In this document: piece by piece, positions 23,746-29,931 of the stretch
How positions within the stretch are numbered: position 1 is the first letter of the stretch
How the letters are laid out: every line of letters begins with the position of its first letter
IMG/VR virus record: IMGVR_UViG_3300032164_000026
Location: 1 to 42,730 of that record
Source: a virus
Strand: one strand, 5' to 3'
DNA: 42,730 bases
Translations under genes and position numbers: made by a program
The notes under the pieces: model-generated
Databases searched by the model: none
What the model saw: the letters and a program-made list of their open reading frames with translations, nothing else
Told to the model about the DNA's origin: nothing

Positions 23746-24083
23746 GTGACCCCCACCGAAGTCCTGATATCCTCTGGCCCCCACCCAAGCTCTCGCCTCG
23801 CCTTGTCACGCTTGGCGTAGGTGTTCGGCCCATCCCATCTGACGTGGCCGACAATGACGGCACGGCAGAGTTGACCGTGTTGGCAGACCCACGTTGTCGA
23901 GTCGCCCACTTTGATCCCAAGCTCTTTGGTGCTCCAGTTCGCATAGCCTGTTTCGAGGCTCTTCACGGTGAACTGAATCCATAACCTGCCTTTTGTGAAG
24001 GGGTAGATGTGCTCGTCTCCACGTGGCATATCCTCTGGACATTCCAGATACTGAATCTTGAAGGTGTGGTAGTAGTTGCTCAC
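23742..24083 (-). CDS. Unknown early protein with GTG start
   Basis: 113 residues from GTG at 24083, overlapping the upstream stop (GTGA). The longer frame reaching 24410 is a shadow of the next gene. The sequence is mixed and soluble (YYHTFKIQYLECPEDMPRGD, TTWVCQHGQLCRAVIVGHVR, ARRELGWGPEDIRTSVGVT). Three cysteines and several histidines are present without a clear metal pattern. I do not recognise the family; it is coupled on both sides within the first leftward operon. Confidence 0.5.
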   Translation of the reverse strand: MSNYYHTFKIQYLECPEDMPRGDEHIYPFTKGRLWIQFTVKSLETGYANWSTKELGIKVGDSTTWVCQHGQLCRAVIVGHVRWDGPNTYAKRDKARRELGWGPEDIRTSVGVT

Positions 24084-24328
24084 AGCCACACCTTGTCCTC
24101 GACCCGGCCATACCTCTTGGCGACCCTCGCCCTCTGCTTGAGGTAATGGATGGACAGCCGGATGTCGCTGGCGGGGTTGGGGTACATCAGGTCTTTGCCG
24201 AGGAGCCTGTTGACCGCTTGGAGCATCCAATATCTCTCGGCGTAGAACCTGACGCACCGGCTCAAGTTGTCGATGGAGTTCTGGACTGCCACGTTCTTGG
24301 CGATGTCCTTGTCGCTCATCCAGCTCAT
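24080..24328 (-). CDS. Small helical early protein
   Basis: 82 residues from ATG at 24328 behind AGGAGGTCAAA; the 49-residue upstream extension covers another small gene and is disfavoured. Predominantly helical and basic (VQNSIDNLSRCVRFYAERYW, then RLSIHYLKQRARVAKRYGRV). No membrane segment. The composition would fit nucleic-acid or protein binding, without further evidence. Overlaps the upstream tiny gene and the downstream gene by 4 nt each. Confidence 0.5.
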   Translation of the reverse strand: MSWMSDKDIAKNVAVQNSIDNLSRCVRFYAERYWMLQAVNRLLGKDLMYPNPASDIRLSIHYLKQRARVAKRYGRVEDKVWL

Positions 24329-24456
24329 TTTGACCTCCTGTCCATGATGCCTTTGGACGTGCTTTTGTTGGGATAGTACCCCTGAGCACCATAGGCGACA
24401 AAAATGACACCCATGATGCCCAACCCGAGATAGATGACCCACAGTAGTTTGCTCAT
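24325..24456 (-). CDS. Tiny (43-residue) membrane protein
   Basis: ATG at 24456; the frame begins MSKLLWVIYLGLGIMGVIFV and continues with a polar tail (YYPNKSTSKGIMDRRSK). One transmembrane helix fills the N-terminal half. Its stop overlaps the next start (ATGA), whose AGGAGG ribosome site lies inside this gene. The ribosome site of this gene itself is weak (GAGAAACAGAG). Function unknown; it resembles the other tiny membrane proteins of the block in layout only. Confidence 0.45.
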   Translation of the reverse strand: MSKLLWVIYLGLGIMGVIFVAYGAQGYYPNKSTSKGIMDRRSK

Positions 24457-24489
24457 GTTTTTCTCTGTTTCTCACAATTCAATCTGTGA

Positions 24490-24526
24490 GCAAAAGAGAG
24501 AAAGAAAGGGGGATGTTCAGTCCCCC
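24490..24526 (-). terminator. Intrinsic terminator after the first leftward gene
   Basis: On the leftward transcript GGGGGA, a 7-nt loop and TCCCCC (arms 24521-24526 and 24508-24513) are followed by a pyrimidine run TTTCTTTCTCTCTTTT. It lies 15 nt after the stop of the gene at 24541. The gene upstream of it is therefore probably expressed more strongly than the rest of the operon. A second small inverted repeat CTCACA/TGTGAG (24471-24490) lies just beyond. Confidence 0.6.
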
Positions 24527-24540
24527 AGTCTCTCGATCGA

Positions 24541-24876
24541 CTACTTGCCCTGGGCCTTCAGAGCGTCAGCCACGGCCTTGCCGATGATGTCGGTCAGCTG
24601 GTCACCGGTCAGGGTGACGTTGGTGCTTGCCGAAACCGGCTTGGGAGCCCAAGCTTTCAGCTCCGTCCCGGCCATCAGGTCGGTGATAGCCTGAGTGTAA
24701 CCCCTCAGCCACTGGACGTAGGACGACCGTTTACGGGGCTGACCGTCTTTCCCCTTGCCGGACAAGAACCACTTGTGCTCGTCCAGAGCTTTCTCGTTGG
24801 CCTTCAGAGCCGTGTTCTGGATAGTCCCGTTGTTCTTGACCAGAACCAGACCTTCGGACGTAAAGATGGGCTTCAT
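24541..24876 (-). CDS. First leftward (early) gene, small protein of unknown function
   Basis: 111 residues, ATG behind TAGGAGGTC. It starts MKPIFTSEGLVLVKNNGTIQ, continues with a Lys-rich polar middle (KANEKALDEHKWFLSGKGKD) and ends in helices (TGDQLTDIIGKAVADALKAQ). No cysteines, membrane segments or enzyme motifs. It is the gene nearest the divergent control region, is preceded by a hairpin leader and a copy of the 22-nt repeat, and is followed at once by its own terminator. This suggests high early expression, as for host take-over proteins. No family recognised. Confidence 0.55.
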   Translation of the reverse strand: MKPIFTSEGLVLVKNNGTIQNTALKANEKALDEHKWFLSGKGKDGQPRKRSSYVQWLRGYTQAITDLMAGTELKAWAPKPVSASTNVTLTGDQLTDIIGKAVADALKAQGK

Positions 24877-24898
24877 GTAGACCTCCTAAGTTAATTTA

Positions 24899-24919
24899 AC
24901 CGGATTTGCCCCGTCCGGT
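24899..24919 (-). promoter_or_regulatory. Leader hairpin before the first leftward gene
   Basis: ACCGGA (24899-24904) pairs with TCCGGT (24914-24919) around a 9-nt loop, ending 23 nt before the start codon and just ahead of the AGGAGG site. It may protect the message or tune translation. Confidence 0.4.
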
Positions 24920-24922
24920 CAG

Positions 24923-24944
24923 CAACAAACCCGGAACCGCCCCG
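24923..24944 (-). repeat. Copy C of the 22-nt element
   Basis: Contains CAAACCCGGAACCGCCC on the plus strand, three mismatches to copy B. It starts 47 nt upstream of the start of the first leftward gene. Unlike copies A and B it lacks the flanking CAAGC that would close the stem. Confidence 0.5.
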
Positions 24945-25221
24945 TGGAGAGGGTAGGGAGAGGTTCAGTCAAGTCAAACTCTAACAGGAAGACAGAAAGA
25001 ACCCATCTTTCTGAATCTTCAGGAGGGTCTAACAGTAGCGTAAAGACAACAACTTACGGAGTATCATGTATCAACGATTACTATAGACGTTACCATCAAA
25101 TGGATAGGGATGGAGGGTCTACCATACCCCTATGGGATACAATGACCTTTGATGGGTTGGAGATGTGATGTATTGATTCCATATATTTCCCATACTTTTT
25201 GATCTAAGGGATTTTGATAGA

Positions 25222-25237
25222 TGTTTCACGTGGAACA
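25222..25237. other. parS: parS-like centromere site (ParB/Spo0J binding site)
   Basis: The plus strand reads TGTTTCACGTGGAACA; the complement reads TGTTCCACGTGAAACA, identical to the Bacillus subtilis Spo0J-binding parS sequence and fitting the broadly conserved bacterial parS consensus TGTTNCACGTGAAACA. All 16 positions match, so a chance occurrence in 43 kb is very unlikely. The site is in the non-coding divergent region beside AT-rich palindromes. No ParA or ParB is encoded in the window, so binding by a host (or elsewhere-encoded) ParB is inferred. Confidence 0.75.
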
Positions 25238-25249
25238 TATACATGGGAT

Positions 25250-25370
25250 ATATAAGACTCTTATAGATGAATGTACATTACATATATATGATATATATTC
25301 ATCCATTCATTAAGACAGATTTATAATATATATTATATATAAGAATCTTATATACATGTTTCTTAGATTT
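25250..25370. repeat. AT-rich palindromic stretch beside parS
   Basis: Contains several inverted repeats: ATAAG/CTTAT around 25252-25264, GATGAAT with ATTCATC (about 25266 and 25307), the perfect 16-bp palindrome TATAATATATATTATA near 25323-25338, and TATATAAGA/TCTTATATA around one central base near 25336-25354. Almost no G or C occurs here, so the DNA would unwind easily. This would fit an origin's unwinding element or a regulatory region. Confidence 0.45.
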
Positions 25371-25476
25371 AAGAGAAGAGATGAGATGGATGGAGTAGGT
25401 TTTAAGAGAACATATTGATTTATATGTTCTCTTGAGGTCTATAAATTATTGAATTATGAGTTATGATGAGTAAGGT

Positions 25477-25519
25477 GGGAGGGGTCAGCTGGATTGATGT
25501 CGGACAGCCTTCCCCTCCC
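25477..25519. repeat. GGGAGGGG/CCCCTCCC hairpin
   Basis: Perfect 8-bp arms (25477-25484 and 25512-25519) enclose an inner GCTG/CAGC pairing (25488-25491 with 25505-25508). No T-run follows on either strand. It marks the change from the AT-rich to the GC-rich part of the control region and would lie in the leader of the leftward transcript. Confidence 0.4.
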
Positions 25520-25548
25520 GGGGGCGAATGGGAACTGAGATTGATGAC

Positions 25549-25577
25549 AATATAGGACTGGGCGAGGGGTTTGTCAA
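25549..25577 (-). promoter_or_regulatory. Leftward sigma70-type promoter
   Basis: On the minus strand TTGACA (25577-25572) is followed by a 17-nt spacer and TATATT (25554-25549): a perfect -35, a 5-of-6 -10 and optimal spacing. Transcription would start near 25542 and cross the whole AT-rich region and the parS-like site before the first leftward gene at 24876, giving a leader of roughly 670 nt. Confidence 0.6.
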
Positions 25578-25687
25578 GCCGGACGGGCATGATCTTCGGA
25601 CCTCACCCTCGAGAGCGGGGCCGGCTTTGCAGCACCGCTACCCTGTAGCGGGGTGGTTGTGGGCTTGTTGAATGGAGGTACAACAAC

Positions 25688-25870
25688 ATGAAGAAATTTC
25701 TTAAGTGGGTTCCTTGGATCACGGTGGTGCTGGCGTGGGCCGTGTTCGCGGCGATCATGATCATCGGGGTCCGGGGGAAGGTGTGGTCGGACTGGGCCAT
25801 CGGGCTGCCGATGGTCTTCGGGATCGTCTGCGGGATCACCTGGTCCATCAGGCAGTTCAACAGGGACTGA
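25688..25870 (+). CDS. Small two-helix membrane protein
   Basis: 60 residues, ATG behind GGAGGTACAACAAC. Two hydrophobic helices (residues ~7-28, WVPWITVVLAWAVFAAIMII, and ~37-52, AIGLPMVFGIVCGITWSI) are separated by a short basic loop. It is the first rightward gene after the control region, preceded by a 7-bp hairpin (25635-25651). The size and topology resemble small holins or superinfection-exclusion proteins, but neither is supported by more than topology. Confidence 0.55.
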   Translation: MKKFLKWVPWITVVLAWAVFAAIMIIGVRGKVWSDWAIGLPMVFGIVCGITWSIRQFNRD

Positions 25871-25871
25871 C

Positions 25872-26240
25872 ATGTCTCTGCCAGGACTCGACCAGCTGCT
25901 GGCCTCGCTGAGTTCATCGGCGGTCTTCATGGCCTCCGACAAGGACCAGTTCGGGTCATACTGCTGGGGGTTCACCAACGGGATCTTCGCCACCCTGGAA
26001 TGCCTGAACATCGACCAGGGAGTGGTCAGCCCCAAGGTCCTGACCGGCTCCGAGGAAGAGGTGGACAAGAAGTGCTACGCCGGGGCGGCGAGCCTGTTGG
26101 ACTCGTTCAGGGAGACGTTCGAGAAGATGGCCATTCTCGAGGAGACCCAGCCCGGGATCGTCGAGAAGAAAGCAGCCTTTTTGGAAAACGTCAAGAAGCG
26201 GTACAACCAATTCCTGAAGGATACCGTCAAGGAGAACTGA
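25872..26240 (+). CDS. Unknown small rightward protein
   Basis: 122 residues, ATG one base after the upstream stop, so translation is probably coupled. The protein is soluble and helical, with two cysteine-containing segments (FGSYCWGFTNGIFATLECLN and KKCYAGAASLLDSF) and a charged C-terminal coil (EKKAAFLENVKKRYNQFLKD). No family recognised. It stands at the head of the terminase-containing gene run; small proteins there often support packaging or are early functions, but nothing in the sequence decides this. Confidence 0.5.
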   Translation: MSLPGLDQLLASLSSSAVFMASDKDQFGSYCWGFTNGIFATLECLNIDQGVVSPKVLTGSEEEVDKKCYAGAASLLDSFRETFEKMAILEETQPGIVEKKAAFLENVKKRYNQFLKDTVKEN

Positions 26241-26243
26241 TAA

Positions 26244-26870
26244 GTGATTGATTACGTTGACTTTCGTGGGATGTGCGACAGGGTGGCCAGGGTCACGGGG
26301 AGGATCGACGAGGAGGGCCGGAAGATCTACTACGAGGCCCTCAAGGACATCAAGAGAGACACGGTCTTCCGGGCCATGAAACGGGTGGCCAAGGAGCACG
26401 GGTACTACAAGTTCCCAACCCTGGCCGAGATCATGGACGCGGTCAAGGACTGCCAGTCGGAGACCAAGCTCCAGGCGCCGGCCTACTGCGCGGAGTGTAA
26501 TTCGACCGGGATCATCATCGCCGAGGTCAAGGGGTACAACACGGCCTACAGGTGCGCGTGCGAGAACGGGAAGCGGATCTCGAAGCGGATCCGGGCATTC
26601 TCCGACGTGGCCCACCTGTTCAAGGGCCCGGACGAGCCGGAGAGGATGCACCTCGTGTCCCTGCCGGACCTGGAGTCCATGGCCCCCGGAGATTCGTTCC
26701 CGGACGGGGTCGTCGTGGGGAAGATGTGCGGGACCTGCTGGAAGCCGTTCCGCTTCGAACACCGGAGACCGATGACGGTCAAGGCCCTGCGGGAGTTCCA
26801 CCTGACCCGGGAGTCCCTGTGCGAGGACTGCTACGTAGAGATAGGAAAACAGAAAGGAGTTTATACTTGA
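26244..26870 (+). CDS. Helicase-loader-like protein with zinc-binding C-terminal half
   Basis: 208 residues from GTG at 26244 (GGAG 8-11 nt upstream). The N-terminal ~75 residues resemble the small helical domain of phage helicase-loader/inhibitor proteins: KIYYEALKDIKRDTVFRAMK and YYKFPTLAEIMDAVKD. Then follow two cysteine pairs (YCAECNSTG and YRCACENGK) as in DnaJ-type zinc fingers, and a second pair set (MCGTCWKPF and LCEDCYVE). A role in loading host helicase on phage DNA would complement the replisome-organiser-like protein of the leftward arm, but the gene is in the packaging operon. Family assignment is tentative. Confidence 0.5.
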   Translation: MIDYVDFRGMCDRVARVTGRIDEEGRKIYYEALKDIKRDTVFRAMKRVAKEHGYYKFPTLAEIMDAVKDCQSETKLQAPAYCAECNSTGIIIAEVKGYNTAYRCACENGKRISKRIRAFSDVAHLFKGPDEPERMHLVSLPDLESMAPGDSFPDGVVVGKMCGTCWKPFRFEHRRPMTVKALREFHLTRESLCEDCYVEIGKQKGVYT

Positions 26871-27202
26871 GCGATCCTAAAAAAACGGTAGGCAAGATCC
26901 GGAGGCAGCGCGTCGTCGTGCTCCTCGAAGACGGCCGGGAATTCATTCATGGCGTCTGCGACATGGCCCTCCCGACACCGGACGGGAAGTTCTTTCTTGT
27001 CAGGGACTTATCTTTGGGCGAGGGCCGGGACGCGGCCGTCGACGTGTTCCACAACGCCGACTCTGTCCGGAGGGTCACGATCACTTCGAAGCGGTACGAC
27101 GTCCTGGCCGACGGCACCCGGATCGAAGAAGTCCTTGACACGGAACTGCCGGTAGGAGTACTTATTCCTGTGGACAGAGACCCATCGAAGGAGAAACCAT
27201 GA
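26867..27202 (+). CDS. Small beta-rich protein with TTG start, function unknown
   Basis: 111 residues from TTG at 26867, overlapping the upstream stop (TTGA), with AAAGGAG seven nt before it; this start is well supported by spacing. The sequence is a run of short strands (RRQRVVVLLEDGREFIHGVC, RVTITSKRYDVLADGTRIEE, LPVGVLIPVDRD) without motif. It ends in an ATGA overlap with the next gene. No family recognised. The frame continues open far upstream of the TTG, but that part only shadows the preceding gene. Confidence 0.5.
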   Translation: MSDPKKTVGKIRRQRVVVLLEDGREFIHGVCDMALPTPDGKFFLVRDLSLGEGRDAAVDVFHNADSVRRVTITSKRYDVLADGTRIEEVLDTELPVGVLIPVDRDPSKEKP

Positions 27203-27630
27203 CGATCAAGAACTATCGGACCCTGTCGGCCGAGGACTTCATGTCGAAGCTCGCGCCGCACACCGGGATGATGAACGACCAGATCATCAGGGACATGCGC
27301 GACTTCGTTTCCGAGGACAGGGACTTCATCATGATCTTCCGGGACGTGGAGTTCAAGGTGCTCCTGCCGGACGTCATCGCCTACCTGGCCAGGGTCAAGA
27401 ATGACCTGGACGAGCTGGGCGTCTTCCCCGCGGAACAGGAAGACATCATCCCCAAGGAGATCGAGATCCCCAGGGGCCTCCCCCTCGGGGCTGACGTGGC
27501 GGCCAGGCACCCCAAACCCACCCCGGGGGCTCCGTCCGTGGCCAAGAAGCGGGAGATCCCGTCCGAGTTCAAGGCCCGGGCCAAAGACCTGGTGAAGAAC
27601 GAGTTCCTCGAGAAGAATGACGGGGAGTAA
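27199..27630 (+). CDS. Unknown protein upstream of terminase
   Basis: 143 residues, ATG overlapping the upstream stop (ATGA) with AAGGAG before it. The N-terminal ~75 residues are helical and acidic (MMNDQIIRDMRDFVSEDRDF), the middle is Pro-rich (PRGLPLGADVAARHPKPTPG), and the C-terminus is charged (EFKARAKDLVKNEFLEKNDG). Two domains joined by a proline linker would fit an adaptor protein. Position just before the terminase genes suggests a link with packaging, but no family is recognised. Confidence 0.5.
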   Translation: MTIKNYRTLSAEDFMSKLAPHTGMMNDQIIRDMRDFVSEDRDFIMIFRDVEFKVLLPDVIAYLARVKNDLDELGVFPAEQEDIIPKEIEIPRGLPLGADVAARHPKPTPGAPSVAKKREIPSEFKARAKDLVKNEFLEKNDGE

Positions 27631-28126
27631 CGTGCCCCGCCCTCAGGCCTGGGATGCCGTTGAGTCCGTCCCGACGGCCCAGGAAATGGCCCTGGTCAAG
27701 CGGTTTACGGACACCGGATACGACATTTCGAAGCTCCGGGACTGCGCCCTGGAGTCCGGATACGGCGCCAGGGACGTCAACTCGGGCATCCAGAGGGCCC
27801 TCCGCAAGATCGCCAACAACCCCCGCCTCCAGCAGGCCCTCAGGAAGCAGGGCGTGACCATGTCCAGGCTGGCCAAGAAGCTGGACAGCCTCCTGGACGC
27901 CAAAAGCGCCCAGTTCCCGGGCCGGGACGACAACCTGGCCCAGGGGAAAGCCCTGGAGCTGGCCGTAAAGATCATGGACGCCCTGCCTTCGCAGAAGATT
28001 GAATTGGACAAAACAGAAACTCACGTGATCCAGCTCGCTCCAGAGACCATCGCGGCAATCCAGAGGGTCAAAGGTATACAGGTCATTGACATCGAACCAG
28101 ATTCAGTCAAAGGCTATTTCGAGTAA
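27617..28126 (+). CDS. terS: Terminase small subunit (putative)
   Basis: 169 residues from ATG at 27617; GTG at 27632, behind GGGGAG, is an equally possible start. Residues ~28-75 look like the DNA-binding helices of small terminase subunits (LVKRFTDTGYDISKLRDCAL, then ESGYGARDVNSGIQRALRKI), with the SGY and 'NP' spacing (NNPRLQQAL) typical of these proteins. Residues ~80-130 are helical and probably oligomerise. Small terminases bind the packaging site and present DNA to the large subunit, whose gene overlaps this one by 41 nt. The gene order and fold support the call; sequence alone is weak. Confidence 0.6.
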   Translation: MTGSNVPRPQAWDAVESVPTAQEMALVKRFTDTGYDISKLRDCALESGYGARDVNSGIQRALRKIANNPRLQQALRKQGVTMSRLAKKLDSLLDAKSAQFPGRDDNLAQGKALELAVKIMDALPSQKIELDKTETHVIQLAPETIAAIQRVKGIQVIDIEPDSVKGYFE

Positions 28127-29597
28127 GGTACTCCAGACCCGCGAGTGGTGGCGCCAGGAGTGCCGCGACCTGTATTTCTTTGAAACCGTCGTCCTCGGGT
28201 CGGCCTGGCCGGACAGGTTCCATGACTTCGGCGATCTCCAGAGGCGGATGTGCAACTTCCTGAACCCGAGGGTCACTTTATCAAGAAAGAAGTTCCTGTC
28301 CGCATTTCGGCTTTCTTTCAAGACCACCGTTCTTCAGGGGTTTTTTGATTACCAGTTCGTTTGGAGCATCGCTGACAATCTTCCGACAGGGATAGTGTAC
28401 AATACAGCGACAAAAGAGAACGCTTCTTCGTTCCAAGAGAGCATAAGATACGACCTGACCCAAAACGACCTTCTTAAGTGGATATTCCCAGAATTGCCAC
28501 AATCTGAATCTGCTTACAAAACCATGACAAAGAGCAAGATTCAGGCGGGGCACACCCGCATGGAGTTCTCCTCCCTGGACACCATCCAGGTCGGCCGGCA
28601 TGCTCCGGAGATGGTCAACGACGACTTGGAGAACGACGAAAACGCCTTTTCGGACACCCTCCGGGAGGAACTTAAGCGCAAGTGGCGCTACCAGAAGGCC
28701 ATTCTGACCAAGATCAGGAAGAAGGGGCTGGGCCTGGAGATCGACATCGGCACCCCCTACCACTTCCAGGGGCTGATCTGGCAGATCATGGGCATGCCCT
28801 CCTACGACAAGCTGATCGTCCCCTGCTGGGAAGAGGTTGAGGGCCGCAGGATCCTAGCCATGCCAGAGGTCTGGTCGGAGGAGGACTTCCTCGAGAAGCG
28901 GGACGAAATGGGCTCCGCCATCTTCTCCGCCCAGTTCCTTCTCCACCCCCTGCCCGAGGAGGACGCCCTCTGCTACCCCAAGTGGATCAAGTACTACAGT
29001 TCCCCGCCGGAGATATCCTGGCGGACGATGGTCGTCGACCCGGGCGGGTCGGACCCCAAGACGAAGGACGCGACCGGGATCTCCATCGTGGACACGGACG
29101 AAAACGGGGACATGTACGTCGTCTACTACCGGAAACTCTGGCTCTCCCCGGATGAGCTCATGGACCTCATGGAGCAACTCCGGAAGGACTACGCCCCAGA
29201 CGACATCAGGATCGAGAAGGAGAAGTACTCGATCACCATCGCCGACCAGTTCCGGCACCGGTTCCCGCTGATGAAGATCTCGTTCGTCGAGCACAAGCAC
29301 CGGCAGAAGCGGCACCGGATCTGGCGCCTTCGCCAATGGCTCCAGGGCGGCCGGATCTTCATCCCGATCGACAACAAGGAGCTCGAGACCGACCTCATCC
29401 AGTACCCCCACCTGGACTACGACGACGGCCTGGACTCCCTGGCCTACCACCTCGACATCCGCCGGGTCCCTCCAAAAACCACGCAGCCGAGATTCAGCCC
29501 AAACATTGAGCCGACGTTCGACGTCGAGTTCGACAAATACATGGGCCGGCACCAGGATAAAAATTCCCGCAGAACTGAAAACGACCGCATATATTGA
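28086..29597 (+). CDS. terL: Terminase large subunit
   Basis: 503 residues from TTG at 28086, inside the end of the small subunit gene. The ATPase half carries an unusual Walker A region (LSAFRLSFKTT, residues 71-81) in place of GxxGKT, and a DE-box VNDDLENDE (178-186). The nuclease half shows the RNase-H-like pattern: VVDPGG with Asp318, a middle IRIEKEKY acidic strand (~375), and DYDDGLDSLAYH with Asp446, Asp447 and Asp450. These are the motor and cutting centres that fill proheads with DNA. An internal stretch (about 28280-28530) is AT-richer than the rest. The call is firm because of the nuclease motif and neighbouring portal gene. Confidence 0.85.
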   Translation: MTSNQIQSKAISSKVLQTREWWRQECRDLYFFETVVLGSAWPDRFHDFGDLQRRMCNFLNPRVTLSRKKFLSAFRLSFKTTVLQGFFDYQFVWSIADNLPTGIVYNTATKENASSFQESIRYDLTQNDLLKWIFPELPQSESAYKTMTKSKIQAGHTRMEFSSLDTIQVGRHAPEMVNDDLENDENAFSDTLREELKRKWRYQKAILTKIRKKGLGLEIDIGTPYHFQGLIWQIMGMPSYDKLIVPCWEEVEGRRILAMPEVWSEEDFLEKRDEMGSAIFSAQFLLHPLPEEDALCYPKWIKYYSSPPEISWRTMVVDPGGSDPKTKDATGISIVDTDENGDMYVVYYRKLWLSPDELMDLMEQLRKDYAPDDIRIEKEKYSITIADQFRHRFPLMKISFVEHKHRQKRHRIWRLRQWLQGGRIFIPIDNKELETDLIQYPHLDYDDGLDSLAYHLDIRRVPPKTTQPRFSPNIEPTFDVEFDKYMGRHQDKNSRRTENDRIY

Positions 29598-29607
29598 CAA
29601 ATAAAAC

Positions 29608-29637
29608 TTGACAAGCACCACCCGTTGTGCCTATTGT
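29608..29637 (+). promoter_or_regulatory. Sigma70-type promoter before the head genes
   Basis: TTGACA at 29608-29613, an 18-nt spacer and TATTGT at 29632-29637. A second TTGACA lies at 29594-29599, 14 nt earlier. Transcription would start near 29644, just ahead of the gene at 29651, and serve the portal-scaffold-capsid run. Confidence 0.55.
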
Positions 29638-29650
29638 AAGGAGGAAAAAG

Positions 29651-29920
29651 ATGGACAAAAAAGCGCTTGAAGCTCTGGATGTAAAATTCCAGCTCGTCCT
29701 CGAAGAGATGTGCAACACAACCATCTCCATCAGCGCTCTCATAAAAAAGCAGGACGCTACGAACGGACTCCTTCGGGAACTCATCGACACCAACAAGCAA
29801 TTCATAAGCACTCTAACGAGCTTTCTCAAAGAAGATCACAAGGTCAAGGTCGACCGAGAGAAGAACGCGCTGGAGCAGGCCAGAGATCGCATCCCCACCC
29901 CGGGTGATCTTCGCTACTAG
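29651..29920 (+). CDS. Small coiled-coil protein before portal
   Basis: 89 residues from ATG at 29651 behind AAGGAGG; the 24-nt longer start would lie within the promoter. All-helical (EALDVKFQLVLEEMCNTTIS, then LLRELIDTNKQFISTLTSFL) with charged heptads. Small helical proteins between terminase and portal genes occur in many phages and may help prohead assembly; no specific family is recognised. It is the first gene after the promoter at 29608 and precedes portal by 11 nt. Confidence 0.5.
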   Translation: MDKKALEALDVKFQLVLEEMCNTTISISALIKKQDATNGLLRELIDTNKQFISTLTSFLKEDHKVKVDREKNALEQARDRIPTPGDLRY

Positions 29921-29931
29921 GAGACACGGGA

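Larger units (their letters stand above)
24877..25687. promoter_or_regulatory. Divergent non-coding control region, possible replication origin
   Basis: About 810 nt without a credible gene on either strand. In order: a leader hairpin (24899-24919), repeat copy C (24923-24944), a region with two copies of GGAGGGTCTA (near 25021 and 25112), the parS-like site (25222-25237), an AT-rich stretch with palindromes (about 25240-25460), a GGGAGGGG/CCCCTCCC hairpin (25477-25519), a leftward promoter (25549-25577) and a CCGCTAC/GTAGCGG hairpin (25635-25651). Weak rightward promoter boxes are TTGAGG, 17 nt, TATGAG at 25432-25460. The position between the two gene arms and the AT-rich palindromes would fit an origin, which is inference. 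Confidence 0.5.

Noticed and set aside
23742-24410. Extended start for the gene ending at 23742
   Set aside because: Region upstream of 24083 overlaps another coupled gene in a different frame; GTGA overlap at 24083 explains the start.
24944-25168. 74-codon rightward frame in the control region
   Set aside because: GTG start without ribosome site, Ser/Arg-rich low-information product, overlaps repeat copy C; no support for a gene.
28022-28027. Second CACGTG hexamer as a possible further parS site
   Set aside because: Flanks do not match parS (ACTCACGTGATC) and it is within coding sequence; another at 24020-24025 likewise fails.
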